Source: Advenella mandrilli (GTDB lineage: Bacteria; Pseudomonadota; Gammaproteobacteria; Burkholderiales; Burkholderiaceae_B). From it: a stretch of 64,000 nucleotides of DNA. The notes under the pieces were generated by a model. It saw only the letters and a program-made list of their open reading frames with translations, had not been told where the DNA came from and did no database searches. Below are positions 27,201-36,487 of the stretch, piece by piece (position 1 is the stretch's first letter; each line of letters begins with the position of its first letter). The DNA is taken from assembly GCF_016595155.1 (NCBI RefSeq), contig NZ_JAENGP010000003.1, positions 62,001-126,000 on the forward strand, in the 5' to 3' direction. The position numbers and the translations under genes were made by a program.

Positions 27201-30200
27201 ATGCTCAGGCTGCCGTCATCTTTCTGAACCACGCCAATATTGTCTGCGGACAGATTGCTAATATCGGCACCACCGGTCAGACCCAGGGTTTCGTTCAGCT
27301 TGCGTGTCACGGTGTTGCCATCGTCACCCACAAACTTCAGGCCGTCATTCAGGTTGGCCACTTCTTGCGGATCACCTTTTTCATCGGTGTACACAATACG
27401 TGTAGTGGTTTCACCGGGGGCACCATTAACACCTGGCGCACCGTCTTTCACGCTGATGTTGGTGCTGACACCATCGCTACCATCTGTGCCTCTTGGACCG
27501 GTCAGGCCAATAGAACCATCTTCACCGTTCAGTACCACTGAGGAACCGTTCTTGCCATTCACACCAATCGTGCCGTCAACACCATCAACGCCATCCTTTC
27601 CTACCTGGATATCTTCCAGATCAGTCAGTTTGGTGGCCAGCTTGATGCGCAGTTCACCATCTTCACTGTCTACACGGATATTGGCATCGGAAGCACTGGC
27701 ATCATTGGCCAGACCACCCACAATACTCAGGGTATCACCCAGATCTTTATGGATGTCAGCACCCTGGTTACCAGCAAAATTCAAACCTTCTTTAGTAAGA
27801 TCACTACCCATCAACTTGAGCTGTTCTTCTGTCGCTGCACGACCTGCTGTTGCAAAATCAGCAGCTTCCAGATTACGGTTGCTCAAGCCTTCGATAGTAC
27901 CTTTACCGGCATCAATCACAATAGTGTTGGCTGAACCAGTCAGCGGGTTGGCAAACAGTTCAATCCTGCCAGCCTCAACCTTGGTGCTTGGATCATTTGC
28001 GCTGGCACCGGTTATGGCAAGACCTGTTGTATCAACAACCGTATCACCCACTGTCAGACTTCCGTCTTCAGTCAGATCAATGTCTTTAGCCAACTGAACG
28101 CTAAGGGCGCCAGTACCGTCTGCCACCACACCAATATTGCCTTTACCGGCGAGATCAGCCGCAGCTGCACCGCCCGTCAGACCCAAGGTGTCATTAAGTT
28201 TGCGGGAAACAACGGTTCCATCGTCACCTACAAAGTTCAGGCCGTCATCCAGTGTTGCCACTTCGTAATCCTTACCATCAGGATCGGTGTACTGGATACG
28301 GGTAATACCATCCTTTCCATCCACTCCTGAAGCGCCCTGAGTCATTGTGATACTGCCGTTTTTACCGTCAACACCATCAATACCATGGAAGACAATCGCA
28401 TCAGGATTAATGCTGACGCCATCTTTACCGTCGGCACCCTTGACGCCAATTGATCCGTCTTTACCATCACCACCGACTGACAAGTTGTCTGCCAGATCAA
28501 AGGTCAGGTTGGTGCCAGTTTGGCCAATTACGATGTTGCCATCGGTATTATCAAAGTCAACCGTTGCACCCGGTGCCACGTTTTCTGAGGTCTTCGTATC
28601 AGCGTTGGTGGTAACGTTCCAGCCTTTATTGGCAATCGTTTTAACATCCTCAAGCTGATTTACATTAACCGCATCAGTACCATCTGTGCCGGGTGCCAGG
28701 TTGGTAATTTTTTTGCCACCCATATTGATACCGCCAGCATTAATGACAGGACCATTATTGATCGTAATGCTCTCCAGGTCGGTCAGATTGCGGGCCATGA
28801 CCAGGTTCAACTTACTACCATCGCTATCCACACGCAGGTTGGCGCCTGTTGAGGCAGCGCCATCTGCCAAGCCACCCACAATACTCAGGGTATCACCCAG
28901 ATCTTTGTGGATTGCACCACCGGTGTTACCCACAAAATTCAGACCAGCGGTCTTCAGATTATTGGCGGCAGACTGCAAATCACCAATATTGGCGGCATTA
29001 GTCAAGGTAGCGCCAGTAGCATCAACCAGCTTTGTACCGCCCAAACCACTGGCCACACCGGTAATCTGCTTATTGCCACCATCAATACCGTCAACCGTTA
29101 CGCTTGGACCACCAGTAACCGTTAAACCTTCACCATTAATTACCGTTGTGTTGGTACCATCACTAAAAGTGGCACTGTTCAGGCCAGTCAGGTCTTTGGC
29201 GAGCTGAAGCAACAAACCTCCTGTAGCGCCTGCAACCACACCAATGTTGGCGTCATCAGACAGTTTGTCTGCATCCGTTACACCACCAGTCAAACTGACC
29301 GTTTCATTCAGTTTATGAGAGATACTTCCAATATCACCGGCAAACTTCAGGCCATCATCCAGTGTTGCCACTTCGTGATCGTTACCATCAGGATCGGTGT
29401 ACTGGATACGGGTAATGCCGTCAACGCCATCAACGCCCGGCTCTCCCTTACCCATTGTCAGGCTGCCGTCTTTTCCGTCAACACCATCAATGCCATGGAA
29501 CACAATGGCATCAGGATTAATGCTGACGCCATCTTTACCGTCGGCCCCCTTGACACCCACTTTACCATCCACACCATCACCACCGACTGACAAGTTGTCT
29601 GCCAGATCAAAGGTCAGCTTGGTACCAGTTTGACCAATCACGATATTGCCATCGGTATTATCAAAGTCAACCGTTGCACCCGGTGCCACGTTTTCAGAAG
29701 TCGCGTCATCTGCATTGGTGGTGACATTCCAGCCCTGGTTGGCGTTTTGCGCCACATCGGAAACCATTTTCAGCTGCTCTTCTGTTGCTGCACGGCCAGC
29801 ATTGTAAGTGCCTGCCGGATTCCAGGTGGTATTGGTCAAGCCTGTAATCTCTGCCTTGGTCGGTGACGTATCCAGCACAATACTCTTGTTATTACCTGTT
29901 CCACCCGCTGAAGTGACCACAATCTTGCCCGCTTCTACTGTCGTAGTTGGGGCGAACCCACCACTACCTACGGTTACACCCGTATTGTTAACTTTAGTGT
30001 TACCGGTTGTCAGGCTACCGTCTGCACCAAGATCGACATTTTTCGCCAGGTTGATTGCAATCACACCTGCATCTTTTTCGCCAGTCTGAGCTACGCTAAT
30101 ATTGTTGTCGCCTTTGAAGTCAACTGCACCACCAGGCCCAATGTTAACTTTGTCCGCGCCAGAACCGGAAACATCCCAACCTTGGCCTACATATTGAAGT

Positions 30201-33200
30201 GCATCATTGACATTGCTGTAATCATTACCATTCACTGACAAACCAGCTGTAACAGTATGTGTTTCAGGATCATATTTAGAGGTTCCGCCCAGCGCACCAG
30301 CAACCGAACCACCAAAAGTATCCAGATCATTACCCAAAGCGGTTACCGCTTTATTCGTAGCATGCAACTGGCTGCCGTTAATAGCGTCAGTACTAGTTTC
30401 AGTTAACTGACCTGCCGCTACGTTGCTGATGGTTCGCTCGTTACCCACAGACCCTACACTGACTGTAGATATCACGCCTGTTTGCGCACCGGCAAAGTCA
30501 TACTTAACACCATCTACGGTGGCATCGGGCGTACGTGTCACGTTAACAGTACCGGTAACAGAGCCACTACCCAAGGCAACAGAACCTTCATGATAGGCTA
30601 TTGCGTTCGTACCTAAAGCCATGGAGTCAGCTTTCTGCGCATTGGCACCGGTACCCATAGCAGTAGAATTAAGTCCCTCTGCTACTGCACCGTCGCCTAG
30701 AGCCAAAGCACTGCCGGCGGTAGCTTGTGCTCCGTTACCAAAGGCTGAAGCGTTAACACCGGTTGCGTCTGTGTTCGCACCAACAGCGGTTGCATTTTGA
30801 GCGGAAACAAGGGCATTAGTACCTGCAGCAAAACCATTTTCAGCAGCTGCTGTCGCTTCTGCGTTATCACCAATGGCAGCAGATGACTTGGCACGCGCTT
30901 CTGCTTCAACACCCAATGCCAAGGCATGCTCTTGATCAGCCAATGATTGATTACCGATTGCGATTCCGGCGGTATTACGCTCAGCGTCTGTATTGAACGG
31001 ATCACTAAAGCCCGATACCGCTCCTGTACCCATAGCAATACCATCCGTGGCATAACCTACTGCTCCTGTACCCGTGGCAACAGCGTTGTAGCCGCTGGCG
31101 CTGGCACCTGTACCACTGGCCTGTGCATTTAAACCACTGGCATTAGCATTGGTACCGCTGGCCTGTGAACTTACGCCGGTGGCTATCGCATTGCTACCAA
31201 AGGCCATTGAGTCTTCACCACGAGCTTGTGCTGTCGTCCCGAGTGCCACTGCACGCTCATCAGTAGCCACTGCGTCCATACCAATGGCAGTACCATTATC
31301 CGCTGTAGCCTCTGCACTCGTACCGATAACAACGGTGTTGTGACTGGGCTCATCAGAATCTGCCAAGTGAGATCGTGCTCCTGTACCAATGACAATAGCG
31401 TTTTCACCATAACTATGTGCATTCTTACCAATGGCAACCCCGCCTTCATTGATAGCCATTGTGCCTGAGTTACCAATTACCGTCGATTTCAGACCGATTG
31501 CATCTACATCATTACCAATAGCAATACTCTGTGCTGCAGATGTAATCACACCATGTCCAAATGCGATTGAGGAATCGCCCCCCGCACTCGCATCAGGACC
31601 AATAGCCATCGCATTTGTACCCGCCGCACCATTGTTACCTTGATTCGCACCTATGCTAGAGTTAACATGAAAGTACTGGACTTTATTGTCAGTAAGCGCT
31701 TGCTTCAGTTGCCCTACATTGACTACATCACTATTATCGGTACCAGCCACAACACCTGTAATTCTTTTGTCAGTATCACTCACAAAAGTTACTGCATCAG
31801 ATGGAAGAAGATTAATCTCACCGTTAGCCAACAGAGCAAATCCGGCCGCTACTGTACTAAACGTGTGCTCTGTACCACTTTTATCTTTTATTGTAAAATC
31901 AGAAAAAGATCCATCGCCCTGAACTGTTACACCACCACCAATTAAAGAAGCGACTTCTGTCTGTGCTTTGTGCAATTGGCCTACTGTTGCTGCATCACTT
32001 GTTGCGGCACCATCGGCGACGTTAACAATACGACGTAACGTGGCATCACCACCACCTTCGTTGCGATTTCCAACAGATACCACTGAGCCAGGGGTTGCCT
32101 GATTTGTCAGATACGAAGTGCCTGCCCAATCCAACGCGCTAGCAGCTGAATTTAAACCTAAAGCCACGCTTCCACTAACAGCATTTGCATTTGTACCCAA
32201 AGCAACCGCATTTTCAGCTGCATCCGCATCATAACCAATAGCAATACCACCTACTAATGCATCGGATTTATGGCCAATAGACACTGCATTCGTTGCAGCG
32301 TTTGTATAACTGCCAATGGCAACTGCATGTTGAAGTGTTTCGCCAACCTCATGATTGGCTTCACGACCGATTGATACAACCGAATCACTTCCGACTCCTA
32401 AGCCAGTCCCACTATTCTGACCAAGCGCCACGTTGAAATAACCTGATACATTGCTACCAGAACCGGCACCAATGGCGATATTTTGAGAACCACCTACATT
32501 TTGCCCTGCCTTGGTACCAATAGCGATAAGGTCGATTCTATCATCAGCATCCCCAATATTCGTTCCAGCACCAGCTCCAGTACCCAGTGCAATACTATTG
32601 CTTGAACCAGCGGCCACTACCGCTCCTGAGCCTGCAGCAAAAGAACCCGTTGCGTTAGCTGATCCACCACCGATAGCAATTGCATTCGCAGCAGTGGCCG
32701 TAGAGTCTGCGCCCAGTGCAGTCGTCTTAGAAGCGGATGCTACTGTAGCATCACCCAATGCCACCGAGCTGCTACCGCCGGCCTTACTGTCACGGCCAAT
32801 CGCAATGGCTGCTATACCGCCACTACCTAATGCTGCCCCACCTGCAATAGCACCATCACCCAAAGCAATGGCACTTTCACCTTCTTCAGTTACCACAGCA
32901 CCTACACCTGCAGCGAAAGCATTCTCTGCTTGCGCTTGGGTCATAAAACCAAGTGCGACACTGTTTAGGCCCGAGGACTCCGCTTGAGGACCAATTGCGA
33001 CGCTATCAACACCAGTCGCTGAGGCGTCATCCTTATCTGAATTAACCCGAAAATATTTGATACCTGGCGTAGTCTCTGCAACACCCAGATCAGATAGTGT
33101 TGTTTTCAGGGTTGTTATATCTGTTTCTGTTTCGCCTACACGAGTTGTTAGACCAGAAATATTTGTATTGGTAGTCCCTAAACCAGTCTCCAAGGTACCA

Positions 33201-33745
33201 ATCTTACCTTCAGCGGTTGTGACCCGCGTTGTTAAACCAGAAATATTTGTATTGGCAGTCCCTAAACCTGTCTCCAAGGCACCAATCTTGCCTTCAGCGG
33301 TTGTGACCTGCGTTGTTAAGCCAGAAATATTTGTATTGGCAGTCCCTAAACCTGTCTCCAAGGCACCAATCTTGCCTTCAGATGTTGTGACCCGAGTATC
33401 CAAAGCTGCGATATCATTTTTATTTTCAATCACCGCCTCATTAACAGTATTCAACTGTCCGGCTGTTACTGCCCTATTTGAATTTGATAATTCTGTAATA
33501 TCAAACGTACCCAAACCACTAATAGCTCCAGTACCGCTTGAAAAAACAATGCTGTTTCCACCTACAGCTGGGTCATCCCCTACGGTAACAGTTTGCGCTT
33601 GGGCAGAAGCACCCATAGCCACCGCTAAAACAACCCCAGCCAGCAAGGAAGCACCACTCCGTTTCCCTTTTGCCTTAACGTTTTCAGAAACAGCGACATA
33701 AGTGCCTGTTTGCTCGTTCCATATGCTTTTATATATACGATTCAC
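24299..33745 (-). CDS. Giant trimeric autotransporter adhesin (YadA/Hia type)
   Basis: A 3148-residue type Vc adhesin. The extended signal peptide begins MNRIYKSIWNEQTGTYVAVS and ends near ASAQA (residue 50). A coiled-coil stalk (about 70-230) includes 28-residue repeats. Two YadA-like heads (about 240-545 and 690-1055) are built of AIGxxA / ALGxxA left-handed repeats. A long series of neck and connector domains follows (DAVNVGQL-type motifs), with four Gly-x-Asp-rich collagen-like modules (GVDGKDG and GAPGVNG runs). The final 75 residues (about 3075-3148) form the membrane anchor, ending GAGVGYQW. AAAGGA precedes the ATG. The product should trimerise and extend hundreds of nanometres from the cell; adhesion is inferred from the family. 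Confidence 0.97.
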   Translation of the reverse strand: MNRIYKSIWNEQTGTYVAVSENVKAKGKRSGASLLAGVVLAVAMGASAQAQTVTVGDDPAVGGNSIVFSSGTGAISGLGTFDITELSNSNRAVTAGQLNTVNEAVIENKNDIAALDTRVTTSEGKIGALETGLGTANTNISGLTTQVTTAEGKIGALETGLGTANTNISGLTTRVTTAEGKIGTLETGLGTTNTNISGLTTRVGETETDITTLKTTLSDLGVAETTPGIKYFRVNSDKDDASATGVDSVAIGPQAESSGLNSVALGFMTQAQAENAFAAGVGAVVTEEGESAIALGDGAIAGGAALGSGGIAAIAIGRDSKAGGSSSVALGDATVASASKTTALGADSTATAANAIAIGGGSANATGSFAAGSGAVVAAGSSNSIALGTGAGAGTNIGDADDRIDLIAIGTKAGQNVGGSQNIAIGAGSGSNVSGYFNVALGQNSGTGLGVGSDSVVSIGREANHEVGETLQHAVAIGSYTNAATNAVSIGHKSDALVGGIAIGYDADAAENAVALGTNANAVSGSVALGLNSAASALDWAGTSYLTNQATPGSVVSVGNRNEGGGDATLRRIVNVADGAATSDAATVGQLHKAQTEVASLIGGGVTVQGDGSFSDFTIKDKSGTEHTFSTVAAGFALLANGEINLLPSDAVTFVSDTDKRITGVVAGTDNSDVVNVGQLKQALTDNKVQYFHVNSSIGANQGNNGAAGTNAMAIGPDASAGGDSSIAFGHGVITSAAQSIAIGNDVDAIGLKSTVIGNSGTMAINEGGVAIGKNAHSYGENAIVIGTGARSHLADSDEPSHNTVVIGTSAEATADNGTAIGMDAVATDERAVALGTTAQARGEDSMAFGSNAIATGVSSQASGTNANASGLNAQASGTGASASGYNAVATGTGAVGYATDGIAMGTGAVSGFSDPFNTDAERNTAGIAIGNQSLADQEHALALGVEAEARAKSSAAIGDNAEATAAAENGFAAGTNALVSAQNATAVGANTDATGVNASAFGNGAQATAGSALALGDGAVAEGLNSTAMGTGANAQKADSMALGTNAIAYHEGSVALGSGSVTGTVNVTRTPDATVDGVKYDFAGAQTGVISTVSVGSVGNERTISNVAAGQLTETSTDAINGSQLHATNKAVTALGNDLDTFGGSVAGALGGTSKYDPETHTVTAGLSVNGNDYSNVNDALQYVGQGWDVSGSGADKVNIGPGGAVDFKGDNNISVAQTGEKDAGVIAINLAKNVDLGADGSLTTGNTKVNNTGVTVGSGGFAPTTTVEAGKIVVTSAGGTGNNKSIVLDTSPTKAEITGLTNTTWNPAGTYNAGRAATEEQLKMVSDVAQNANQGWNVTTNADDATSENVAPGATVDFDNTDGNIVIGQTGTKLTFDLADNLSVGGDGVDGKVGVKGADGKDGVSINPDAIVFHGIDGVDGKDGSLTMGKGEPGVDGVDGITRIQYTDPDGNDHEVATLDDGLKFAGDIGSISHKLNETVSLTGGVTDADKLSDDANIGVVAGATGGLLLQLAKDLTGLNSATFSDGTNTTVINGEGLTVTGGPSVTVDGIDGGNKQITGVASGLGGTKLVDATGATLTNAANIGDLQSAANNLKTAGLNFVGNTGGAIHKDLGDTLSIVGGLADGAASTGANLRVDSDGSKLNLVMARNLTDLESITINNGPVINAGGINMGGKKITNLAPGTDGTDAVNVNQLEDVKTIANKGWNVTTNADTKTSENVAPGATVDFDNTDGNIVIGQTGTNLTFDLADNLSVGGDGKDGSIGVKGADGKDGVSINPDAIVFHGIDGVDGKNGSITMTQGASGVDGKDGITRIQYTDPDGKDYEVATLDDGLNFVGDDGTVVSRKLNDTLGLTGGAAAADLAGKGNIGVVADGTGALSVQLAKDIDLTEDGSLTVGDTVVDTTGLAITGASANDPSTKVEAGRIELFANPLTGSANTIVIDAGKGTIEGLSNRNLEAADFATAGRAATEEQLKLMGSDLTKEGLNFAGNQGADIHKDLGDTLSIVGGLANDASASDANIRVDSEDGELRIKLATKLTDLEDIQVGKDGVDGVDGTIGVNGKNGSSVVLNGEDGSIGLTGPRGTDGSDGVSTNISVKDGAPGVNGAPGETTTRIVYTDEKGDPQEVANLNDGLKFVGDDGNTVTRKLNETLGLTGGADISNLSADNIGVVQKDDGSLSIQLAKDLLGLNSATFTDGTNTTVINSSGLTITDGPSVTVGGIDGGNKQVTGVASGLGGINLADATGDTLTNAANIGDLQTATNDLTAAGLNFAGNTGADIHKDLGETLNIVGGLDAAAGASDSNIRVDSESGDLRIKLATKLTDLEDIQVGKDGVDGVNGTIGVNGKDGASVVLNGADGSIGLTGPKGADGSDGASTNISVKDGAPGVNGLDGETTTRIVYTDEKGDPQEVANLNDGLKFVGDDGNTVTRKLNQTLGLTGGVTEPTDLTGEGNIGVVQKDDGALSIQLAKDIDLTEDGSLTVGDTTVNDKGLVVHDVTANPTATTTVEAGKIELFANPTGGPANTIAIDANTGTIAGLTNKTIDYPEFANGSGRAATEEQLSIVNETANKGWNVTTNEADVSENVAPGGSVDFDNTDDNIVIAQDKTNLTFDLAKNIKVDSVNAGGTFLNSNGLSFVDGSGAQLPNTVFIKPDGIDMGGNKITSLAKGEISATSTDAVNGSQLSFLADSVQNIFGGDVSFDFEKGTFTSPTYSINGKDYSTVQEAIDKLAEGWTVTVNDPGGSNPGTGTGTGGTPGTGTGGPADILPGDQLTLVAGDNIDIVQKPKEDGNVNIEISVDPNLVVDSVTAGQTVMDDSGVKVGDKVHLGDTGLTVKGGPTGDLAFTADKVDVGGNKITNVAEGTIAAGSKDAVNGGQIKDISQSVADALGGGSTVKDDGTVSAPSYTVGNKDEVVNNVGDAIEVLNQGWTLNAGGNNSQVQAGDKVSLLNNDGNIVITQVVGSAEVNFALNDTITVTEVNATTVNATTVNASTFKAGNTIVNNNGLSFVNNEGDQVGPSVSVDGINAGSKTITNVAAGVNETDAVNVGQLQGAVTNINNQINSVRGDLRRVDRDARAGTASAAAMANLPQAYLPGKSMFAVSTAGHRGEQGFAAGLSTISDNGKWVLKGSVSGNSRGDTTYGAGVGYQW
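26440..26950 (-). repeat. Intragenic adhesin module, copy A1
   Basis: This segment (residues about 2265-2435) is closely similar at DNA level to 27289-27799. The offset is 849 bases, exactly 283 codons. It encodes a connector, a collagen-like run and the start of the next neck. Confidence 0.75.
27289..27799 (-). repeat. Intragenic adhesin module, copy A2
   Basis: Second copy of the module at 26440-26950. Most differences are single bases, many synonymous, suggesting a fairly recent in-frame duplication or gene conversion. Confidence 0.75.
28210..28635 (-). repeat. Intragenic adhesin module, copy B1
   Basis: Residues about 1703-1845. It is closely similar to 29320-29745 with an offset of 1110 bases (370 codons). 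It carries collagen-like GKDG/GVDG triplets followed by a neck beginning KGWNVTTNAD. Confidence 0.75.
29320..29745 (-). repeat. Intragenic adhesin module, copy B2
   Basis: Second copy of the B module (residues about 1333-1475). It is in frame and near-identical over long stretches, such as the TRIQYTDPDG coding region. Confidence 0.75.
33139..33396 (-). repeat. 84-base tandem repeats in the adhesin stalk
   Basis: About three tandem copies of an 84-base (28-codon) unit encoding GKIGALETGLGTANTNISGL followed by TTxVTTAE (residues about 116-202). Unit length is a multiple of three and of the coiled-coil heptad. Copy-number change would lengthen or shorten the stalk without a frameshift. Confidence 0.85.
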
Positions 33746-34216
33746 AATCGATCCTTTAAATATGTATATCTGCCGGTACGATTGGTAAGCTGAACTCTAA
33801 AACAAACCTGTTTCAGTTAGCAACAAACCCAAATGGAACCAGCATCGTGACCATCAGTAACTCCATGCCAAAAACACAATCACGATAAAAAATAGGTTTC
33901 CGGCACGACTCAGAATCAACTTTAGTGAATGTAATTAAATTATTCAATTTTCAATTATTAACTTTTTGAAATCATATTTATTTTTGATTTATATCTAATT
34001 TATTTTTATTTATAACAATTAAATTTTGATTGATTATAATTTGATTCATATCAATGAAACATTACTTTCAATATGTTACTTAAAAATCATAACAACTATT
34101 AAGAACTGTTATTTTTTAAGAAAAACCCACCCTGTTTTTCATTGAAAAAAAGCTCTCTTTTATCAATTGTTTACATTGTTGGCAAAACAACCACGTTATC
34201 TACAAAAAACTCCCAT
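33746..34216. promoter_or_regulatory. A/T-rich upstream region of the adhesin gene
   Basis: A long non-coding stretch that is very A/T-rich from about 33930 to 34150. It should contain the adhesin promoter on the minus strand. The composition suggests silencing by an H-NS-like protein, which is inference. No homopolymer tract long enough to suggest phase variation and no clear promoter pair was found. Confidence 0.5.
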
Positions 34217-34250
34217 AAAAAAACCCGAACATTCGTAAATGTTCGGGTTT
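34217..34250 (-). terminator. Rho-independent terminator of the glycine-zipper lipoprotein gene
   Basis: A perfect 13-base stem (34221-34233 with 34238-34250) around a CGTA loop. On the minus strand it is followed by a run of seven T. It lies about 57 bases after the stop at 34307. Confidence 0.9.
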
Positions 34251-34306
34251 CCGGTTTGAATCAGGTAACGACAGTATTTACCTGTTCATAGGGCAATTAT
34301 GGGTGT

Positions 34307-34519
34307 TTATTTACCCACCTGGTTACCAATCACACCACCAACGGCGGCACCACCAACAGTACCCCAGCCGCTGCCACCGGTTAACACAGCACCGGCCACA
34401 CCACCAATGGCTGCGCCACCAATAGTGCTTTTATCACGCGTACTCATGTGGCCACAACCGGTTAATGCAGCAGCCACAACGGCAACCAGCATTACTTTAC
34501 TTACATTTTGCATTTTCAT
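34307..34519 (-). CDS. Small glycine-zipper lipoprotein (OsmB-like)
   Basis: A 70-residue lipoprotein. The signal peptide ends with lipobox LTGC (Cys22). A short linker and a glycine zipper (about 34-65: GGAAIGGVAGAVL, then VGGAAVGGVIGNQ) follow, typical of OsmB/SlyB-like envelope proteins whose zipper packs in or against a membrane. AAGGAG lies upstream of the ATG. It has its own terminator and no close partner gene, so it is probably monocistronic. The exact role is unknown; related small lipoproteins are stress-induced. Confidence 0.85.
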   Translation of the reverse strand: MKMQNVSKVMLVAVVAAALTGCGHMSTRDKSTIGGAAIGGVAGAVLTGGSGWGTVGGAAVGGVIGNQVGK

Positions 34520-34672
34520 TTTTTACTCCTTAAGCCATTGGCCAAATATTCAATAATTTAAACATTATCCTATTACTGATAGCTTCTCAAAATACCCGTA
34601 TTTTGGCTATATATTTAGGGTTTAAATTGTATCAATATTCTAATATACAGCGCTTTTGACACACACTGAAAT

Positions 34673-36346
34673 TTACTTCAATGCTTTATAGCGAATCCGC
34701 TTGGGCTTGGCGCCTTCCTCACCCAGTCGACGTTTTTTATCGACTTCATATTCCTGGTAGTTACCATCAAAAAACACCACTTGCGAATCCCCTTCGAAAG
34801 CCAGAATATGGGTGGCGATACGGTCCAGAAACCAGCGATCGTGGCTAATTACCATGATACTGCCCGCAAATTCCAATAAGGCATCTTCAAGGGCACGCAG
34901 GGTTTCCACATCCAGGTCGTTAGAGGGCTCGTCAAGCAACAAAACGTTACCGCCTTTAATAAGGGTAGAGGCCAAGTGCAGGCGTCCGCGTTCACCACCC
35001 GACAATTGCCCCACCATTTTGTTCTGGTCGGCGCCCTTGAAGTTGAAACGGCCCAGATAGGCACGGGCCGGCATTTCAAATTTGCCAACCGTCAGCAAGT
35101 CTGCACCGTTGGAAATGAAGTCGAAGACGCTTTTATCGTTACTTAAGGTTTCACGTGACTGGTCAACAAAAGAAACATTGGCGGTCTGGCCTATCTTCAC
35201 TTCACCGGAGTCAGGGGTTTCCTGGCCGGCAATCATGCGGAACAGGGTTGATTTACCCGCACCGTTAGGGCCAATAATACCCACAATGGCGCCAGGCGGC
35301 ACTTTGAAGCTTAAATCGTCTATCAGCAAACGCTCACCAAAGGCCTTGCTGACATGATTGAATTCAACAACTTCATTACCCAGACGCTCAGCCACGGGAA
35401 TGAAAATTTCCTGGGTTTCATTGCGCTTCTGGTATTCATGCGAAGACAGTTCCTCGAAGCGGGCCAAACGGGCTTTGGATTTTGCCTGGCGTCCCTTGGG
35501 ATTCTGGCGTACCCATTCCAGCTCTTTCTTGATGGTTTTTTGGCGGGCGGATTCGGTGTTTTCTTCCTGCTGCAGGCGGTTGCCTTTTTGTTCCAGCCAG
35601 GAGCTGTAGTTGCCTTTCCAGGGAATACCATGACCACGGTCAAGCTCCAGAATCCATTCGGCCGCGTTATCCAGGAAGTAACGGTCGTGGGTGACCGCCA
35701 CAACGGTGCCCGGGAATTTTTGCAGGAACTGTTCAAGCCATTCCACGCTTTCCGCATCCAGGTGGTTGGTGGGCTCGTCCAGCAACAACATGTCGGGTTT
35801 GGATAGCAGCAGGCGGCACAGGGCTACACGACGTTTTTCACCGCCCGACAAATTGCCAACCATGGCATCCCATGCGGGCAAACGCAGGGCATCGGCCGCA
35901 ATTTCCATTTGATGCTCAATGTCATCCGCCCCGCTGGTGGCCGCAGCGGCAATAATGGATTCCAGTTCGGCCTGTTCAGCCGCCAGCTTGTCAAAGTCGG
36001 CATCAGGCTCGGCGTATTCGGCATAGACCTCGTCAAGGCGTTTACGGGCGGTAAACACCTCGCCCAGGCCTTCTTCCACCGATTCACGCACGGTATGCTC
36101 GGGGTTCAGCTGGGGTTCTTGCGGCAAGTAGCCAATATTCAGGCCAGGCATGGGAATGGCTTCGCCTTCAATCTCCTTGTCAACCCCGGCCATAATTTTA
36201 AGCAGGGTTGATTTGCCAGAGCCGTTCAGGCCAAGGACGCCAATTTTGGCACCCGGAAAAAAAGACAGGGAAATATCACGTAAAATCTGCCGCTTGGGAG
36301 GCACGATTTTACCGACTCGGTTCATGGTATAAACGTATTGGGCCAT
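34673..36346 (-). CDS. ettA: Energy-dependent translational throttle protein EttA
   Basis: A 557-residue ABC-F ATPase that binds the ribosomal E site and gates the first elongation step according to the ATP/ADP ratio. It has two ABC domains, with Walker A GLNGSGKST and GPNGAGKST, signatures LSGGEKRRVALCR and LSGGERGRLHLA, and Walker B LLLDEPTNHLD and LLLDEPSNDLD. An arm and interdomain linker lie between them, and a basic C-terminus (KPKRIRYKALK) closes the protein. The start at 36346 (MAQYVYTMNRVGK) matches EttA length; upstream in-frame codons to 36457 are non-homologous. Confidence 0.95.
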   Translation of the reverse strand: MAQYVYTMNRVGKIVPPKRQILRDISLSFFPGAKIGVLGLNGSGKSTLLKIMAGVDKEIEGEAIPMPGLNIGYLPQEPQLNPEHTVRESVEEGLGEVFTARKRLDEVYAEYAEPDADFDKLAAEQAELESIIAAAATSGADDIEHQMEIAADALRLPAWDAMVGNLSGGEKRRVALCRLLLSKPDMLLLDEPTNHLDAESVEWLEQFLQKFPGTVVAVTHDRYFLDNAAEWILELDRGHGIPWKGNYSSWLEQKGNRLQQEENTESARQKTIKKELEWVRQNPKGRQAKSKARLARFEELSSHEYQKRNETQEIFIPVAERLGNEVVEFNHVSKAFGERLLIDDLSFKVPPGAIVGIIGPNGAGKSTLFRMIAGQETPDSGEVKIGQTANVSFVDQSRETLSNDKSVFDFISNGADLLTVGKFEMPARAYLGRFNFKGADQNKMVGQLSGGERGRLHLASTLIKGGNVLLLDEPSNDLDVETLRALEDALLEFAGSIMVISHDRWFLDRIATHILAFEGDSQVVFFDGNYQEYEVDKKRRLGEEGAKPKRIRYKALK

Positions 36347-36487
36347 TTTTATCTGTGTAAATATGAAAATATGAAAGAGCCCATTGTAGCCATTTCCTGT
36401 CGCATTGTCCGTTTGTGGAATTGGCCAAAGGGTTGGAGCAAATAAAATCCAGTACAATTAGCTAATTAAATCCACGCCTACCCTATA

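Noticed and set aside
26385-27227. Long open frame on the strand opposite the adhesin, one of several such frames
   Set aside because: The repetitive, Gly/Asp/Thr-rich codons of the adhesin leave the antisense frames open. The Pro/Ser/Val-rich translations have no domain, ribosome site or independent codon pattern.
33139-33396. Regular direct repeats considered as a CRISPR array
   Set aside because: The units are contiguous without unique spacers, are in frame and encode a coiled coil.
33057-33701. 214-residue plus-strand frame opposite the adhesin stalk
   Set aside because: Its repeats are simply the antisense of the 84-base coiled-coil repeats; no start signals.
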